64,000 bases of DNA from assembly GCA_024305405.1 (NCBI GenBank), contig JAKNDB010000098.1:3281501-3345500 (forward strand), read 5' to 3'. Position numbers and translations under genes: made by a program. The stretch comes from Dirofilaria immitis. Its lineage: Eukaryota > Nematoda > Chromadorea > Rhabditida > Onchocercidae. The notes below the pieces were generated by a model. The model saw nothing but the letters and a program-made list of their open reading frames with translations. It did no database searches and was not told the DNA's origin. Position 1 is the first letter of the stretch, and each line of letters begins with the position of its first letter. Of the stretch, positions 61,686 to 64,000 are shown piece by piece.

Positions 61686-63558
61686 ATGAAGATCGATATT
61701 TGCATATTTTTATGTTCTTGCAACATTCGTTATGTTGATACCTTTGCTTCTCATGTAAATGTTCGTTTTGTTTTCTAAATCTTGTCAAATACAGAATGCT
61801 TTTTCATTATTTACTATAATTACAATGAAGGCATTAACTTTCTTGAATATCTTAAGTCTTGTAGTTTTCAATGGTGCTAGTCCTGTTACTACCGTTGCAG
61901 TTCCTAAAATTCTAGCTCCTGCGGTCGCTTCTGTTTTCCTGATTACTCGGCTTTTCTGTCCTTCTGCTTCGCTCCAACTTATCCGACTTTCAAGTTCCTC
62001 TTCTCCAGCCGTTCCGCCTATTGTTACTCCGATTGCTACAGCTGAACCGTTTCCTCGGGCTCTTGAAATCGTTCCTATGGCCAGTAGCCGTTTTGGCAAT
62101 TGTCCCTCTGCAGACTGCAGACTCGGTTCAGACATTTGAAATCCATAAAATTTAAACGATCTCAATGTAAGCAATAATTTAGCTAGAATAAAGCGAAGTG
62201 TTGATTTCGCAAAAATGAAAAAATGTTGGGACATTAAATTCGATATAATCAGGATCAAGGAATATATTGTAGGATACATTGACAATTATTGAAAAGTTGA
62301 AGTCAATAGTAACATAGTATTATAATGAAAAAAAAATGCTCGACTAAATTTTGCATATTATAATGAAAGAATCATTTCTTGAAAGGATATTTTAAAAATT
62401 TAGAATTCAAAATCAAATAATCACTGATTCTTCATAGTTCATTTTTAAATATTATCGAATGCACAAGATTAAAGATATAATGGCAATCTCGACCAAATTT
62501 TAAAAAGATTAAATTGAGTGAGCGAATTGCTATGACTTCTTCAATTACTTTTGGTGTGACATATACTGCTTACGATTGAATTTTGAAGTGTATTATTTCG
62601 AGTGTGAAATGATTCAGATAATACGATGCAATTGCAATCGTCGTTGTCGTTATTGACAAAACTTATTTTAGATAAAATAAGAGCAACGAAATCGATCCTA
62701 TGTAAAAAGAAAACCACAACATTAAAAATTATTTTATGCTAGTTATTTCAGATTAAATCTAGACAGAAAAAAATTTAATAATACAATGAAGCAGCATAAA
62801 ATTTTAAGGTTAATTCTAGATGTTCCTTAATTAATTGCATTCTATGATTTGCGAAATTTTTGTTAGAAATAATTTTTCTGCGCATTATTATTTTTTTCTT
62901 TTGTAATATAATCGCATCATATAAGTATAGTATTACTCAACTTTTATTAATCATTACGTATCAATTCATTGAAATTTCTCTAACAAGAAAGAGCTTAAAC
63001 CAGTTCTGTTAATTTTCGATTTTTGAAAATTCGATTTCAGTAGAAATTCTTCGAAAATTTCACTGAAAATAATAATGAAACTAATCATAAACAATTGGAA
63101 AAATATAAGAAAACCATGAAAGTTTTATATCGAATTTATAAAGACATGGATGATCAAATTTTAAAGATAGCAAATTGAAAATGATATATAAAATGATCGA
63201 CTCTGATGCTTTATTAGATTATGCATTTTTACTAGTATCCGGAAAAGAACTTTCTTGAAATAGATGCATTTTACCGAATACCAACTTTAACAAGGCTCTC
63301 TGCATGCGATAAAATCGATTAAATTTAAATTGGTTAAATGTTAATGATAGAGCTGATAAAGTGATATGATTGCAAAATTTTGAAATTTATTTTGTCATTG
63401 ATCCAAATGATAGTGAAAAATTGTAATTGCCAAAATTCAATCATTGCCTTCAGTAAAGACTTTCAAAAAGAGTTCTACGAAAAATATAACATTAGTAATT
63501 TTGTCATCGGTACCGTGCAGAAAACGCTACAAGAAAGGTTTAAATTTTATATCTAAGT
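61686..63558 (+). pseudogene. Array copy 9: decayed exon set
   Basis: Exon 1 (61686-61733) is shortened and no longer encodes a convincing signal peptide (CIFLCSCNIRY). Exon 2 in its old frame (from 61857) reads SCSFQWC and then TAG. Exon 3 (from 62183) has IKRSVDFAKMKKC but shifts frame, and its donor lost a G. Exon 4 (from 62752) is frameshifted. Exon 5 (near 63168) is fragmentary and lacks the ECN Cys. Exon 6 (from 63401) keeps NCNCQNS but its acceptor is TCATTG rather than TTATAG. A new open frame overlaps exon 2 and is listed separately. Confidence 0.75.
61825..62139 (+). CDS. Possible new open frame with signal-peptide-like leader inside copy 9
   Basis: Starting at an ATG in what is intron 1 of the family, a frame of 105 codons begins MKALTFLNILSLVVFNGAS, which looks like a good signal peptide. 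It continues through the old exon 2 in its original Pro/Ala frame (PVTTVAVPKILAPAVAS) to TGA at 62137. In the other copies this intron segment has related bases but no such frame. It would encode a small secreted protein without the Cys domain. Expression is unknown and chance cannot be excluded. Confidence 0.25.
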   Translation: MKALTFLNILSLVVFNGASPVTTVAVPKILAPAVASVFLITRLFCPSASLQLIRLSSSSSPAVPPIVTPIATAEPFPRALEIVPMASSRFGNCPSADCRLGSDI

Positions 63559-64000
63559 TGATAATTTTATATATTGATAGTAAAGCACAGCAACTGTCAA
63601 CAAATGATTACAATCAGTGTCCTATTCTTAGATTCGTTTCCCTAGAAATTTATGCTGAGAAAAACTGTCTTGCTAGTTGACGTTTATCAGATAGAAAAGA
63701 ATAAATAAATATTTCGAGATGGATTTATTCTGTATAGATTCTGAAAATCGTAAATTTACGAAATTCTATCGATTAGCGATATATATATATGATGAAATCA
63801 TTTATTTAATAATGACAAAAGGACAAAAGCTGCTATATTCTTTAAGCACATCCGATTTGTTATAATTATCATAGCTTATTTTCCGTCGTATGAAAATAGG
63901 TGACATTGGTGTTGGAATAAGAGAAATATTTTATAATGTAATCTATATTGTTACTCATTATTTCGTCATTACTTCTAATTCCTTATATACTTCTTCTCTT
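63559..64000. other. 3' flank of copy 9
   Basis: Holds the family 3' flank seen after other units (TATCGATTAGCGATATATAT, ATGATGAAATCATTTA and a GTCGTATGAAAATAGG stretch). The array may therefore continue beyond the window. No gene was seen. Confidence 0.5.

Noticed and set aside
1..64000. Endosymbiont (for example Wolbachia) DNA transfer
   Set aside because: No bacterial gene or operon-like coding run was seen; all genes have spliceosomal introns or eukaryotic domains.

Overview
The window looks like nuclear DNA of a nematode, most likely a spirurid or filarial worm (inference). It is very AT-rich and gene-sparse. Introns run from GTAAGT/GTTAGT-like donors to TTTCAG acceptors. TTTCAG sites also lie 0-20 nt upstream of most start codons, as expected for cis- or SL-trans-spliced 5' ends. 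Gene types are nematode-style serpentine receptors, a C2H2 zinc-finger protein, decayed BEL/Pao retrotransposons and a tandem family of secreted proteins. No rRNA, tRNA, CRISPR or bacterial gene was seen.

Layout. 1.7-2.4 kb (minus): a six-finger C2H2 protein. 6.2-7.1 kb (minus): decayed BEL/Pao reverse transcriptase. 8.4-9.3 kb (minus): a small unassigned two-exon gene model and an orphan exon. 10.6-12.9 kb, 22.2-24.8 kb and 29.2-34.9 kb (plus): three seven-transmembrane receptor genes, here called A, B and C. A and C are paralogues whose exons 2, 3 and 4 have identical lengths (139, 227 and 111 nt). Each receptor gene has at least one lesion: A has a pair of compensating frameshifts, B has several phase breaks, and C has a G-to-A change in the first base of intron 1. 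Intron 2 of C holds a second antisense BEL/Pao remnant between direct repeats.

36.7-63.6 kb (plus): a head-to-tail array of nine copies of a six-exon gene family that I do not recognise. Each exon has its own job. Exon 1 is a signal peptide. Exon 2 starts Ala-Cys-Gly-Pro-Gln and runs into a Pro/Ala/Val-rich stretch of very variable length. Exon 3 opens with a basic proprotein-convertase-like site (RKKR, RQKR or KRKR) followed by a conserved Cys. Exons 4-6 encode a charged, probably helical domain ending in a Cys-x-Cys motif. Copy 2 is intact (170 aa). Copies 3, 6 and 8 are complete but each has a single frameshift in a short homopolymer run. Copies 1, 4, 5, 7 and 9 are pseudogenes. Units 6 and 8 share a 376-381 bp block that is identical apart from one 5-nt indel, inside otherwise diverged genes, which points to gene conversion.

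The array is the best candidate for an undescribed system: a birth-and-death cluster of secreted, proteolytically processed proteins with a hypervariable Pro/Ala segment and a conserved cysteine domain. The rest of the window (1-1.6, 2.4-6.2, 12.9-22.2, 24.8-29.2 and 34.9-36.7 kb) is AT-rich DNA with homopolymer tracts and small tandem duplications.
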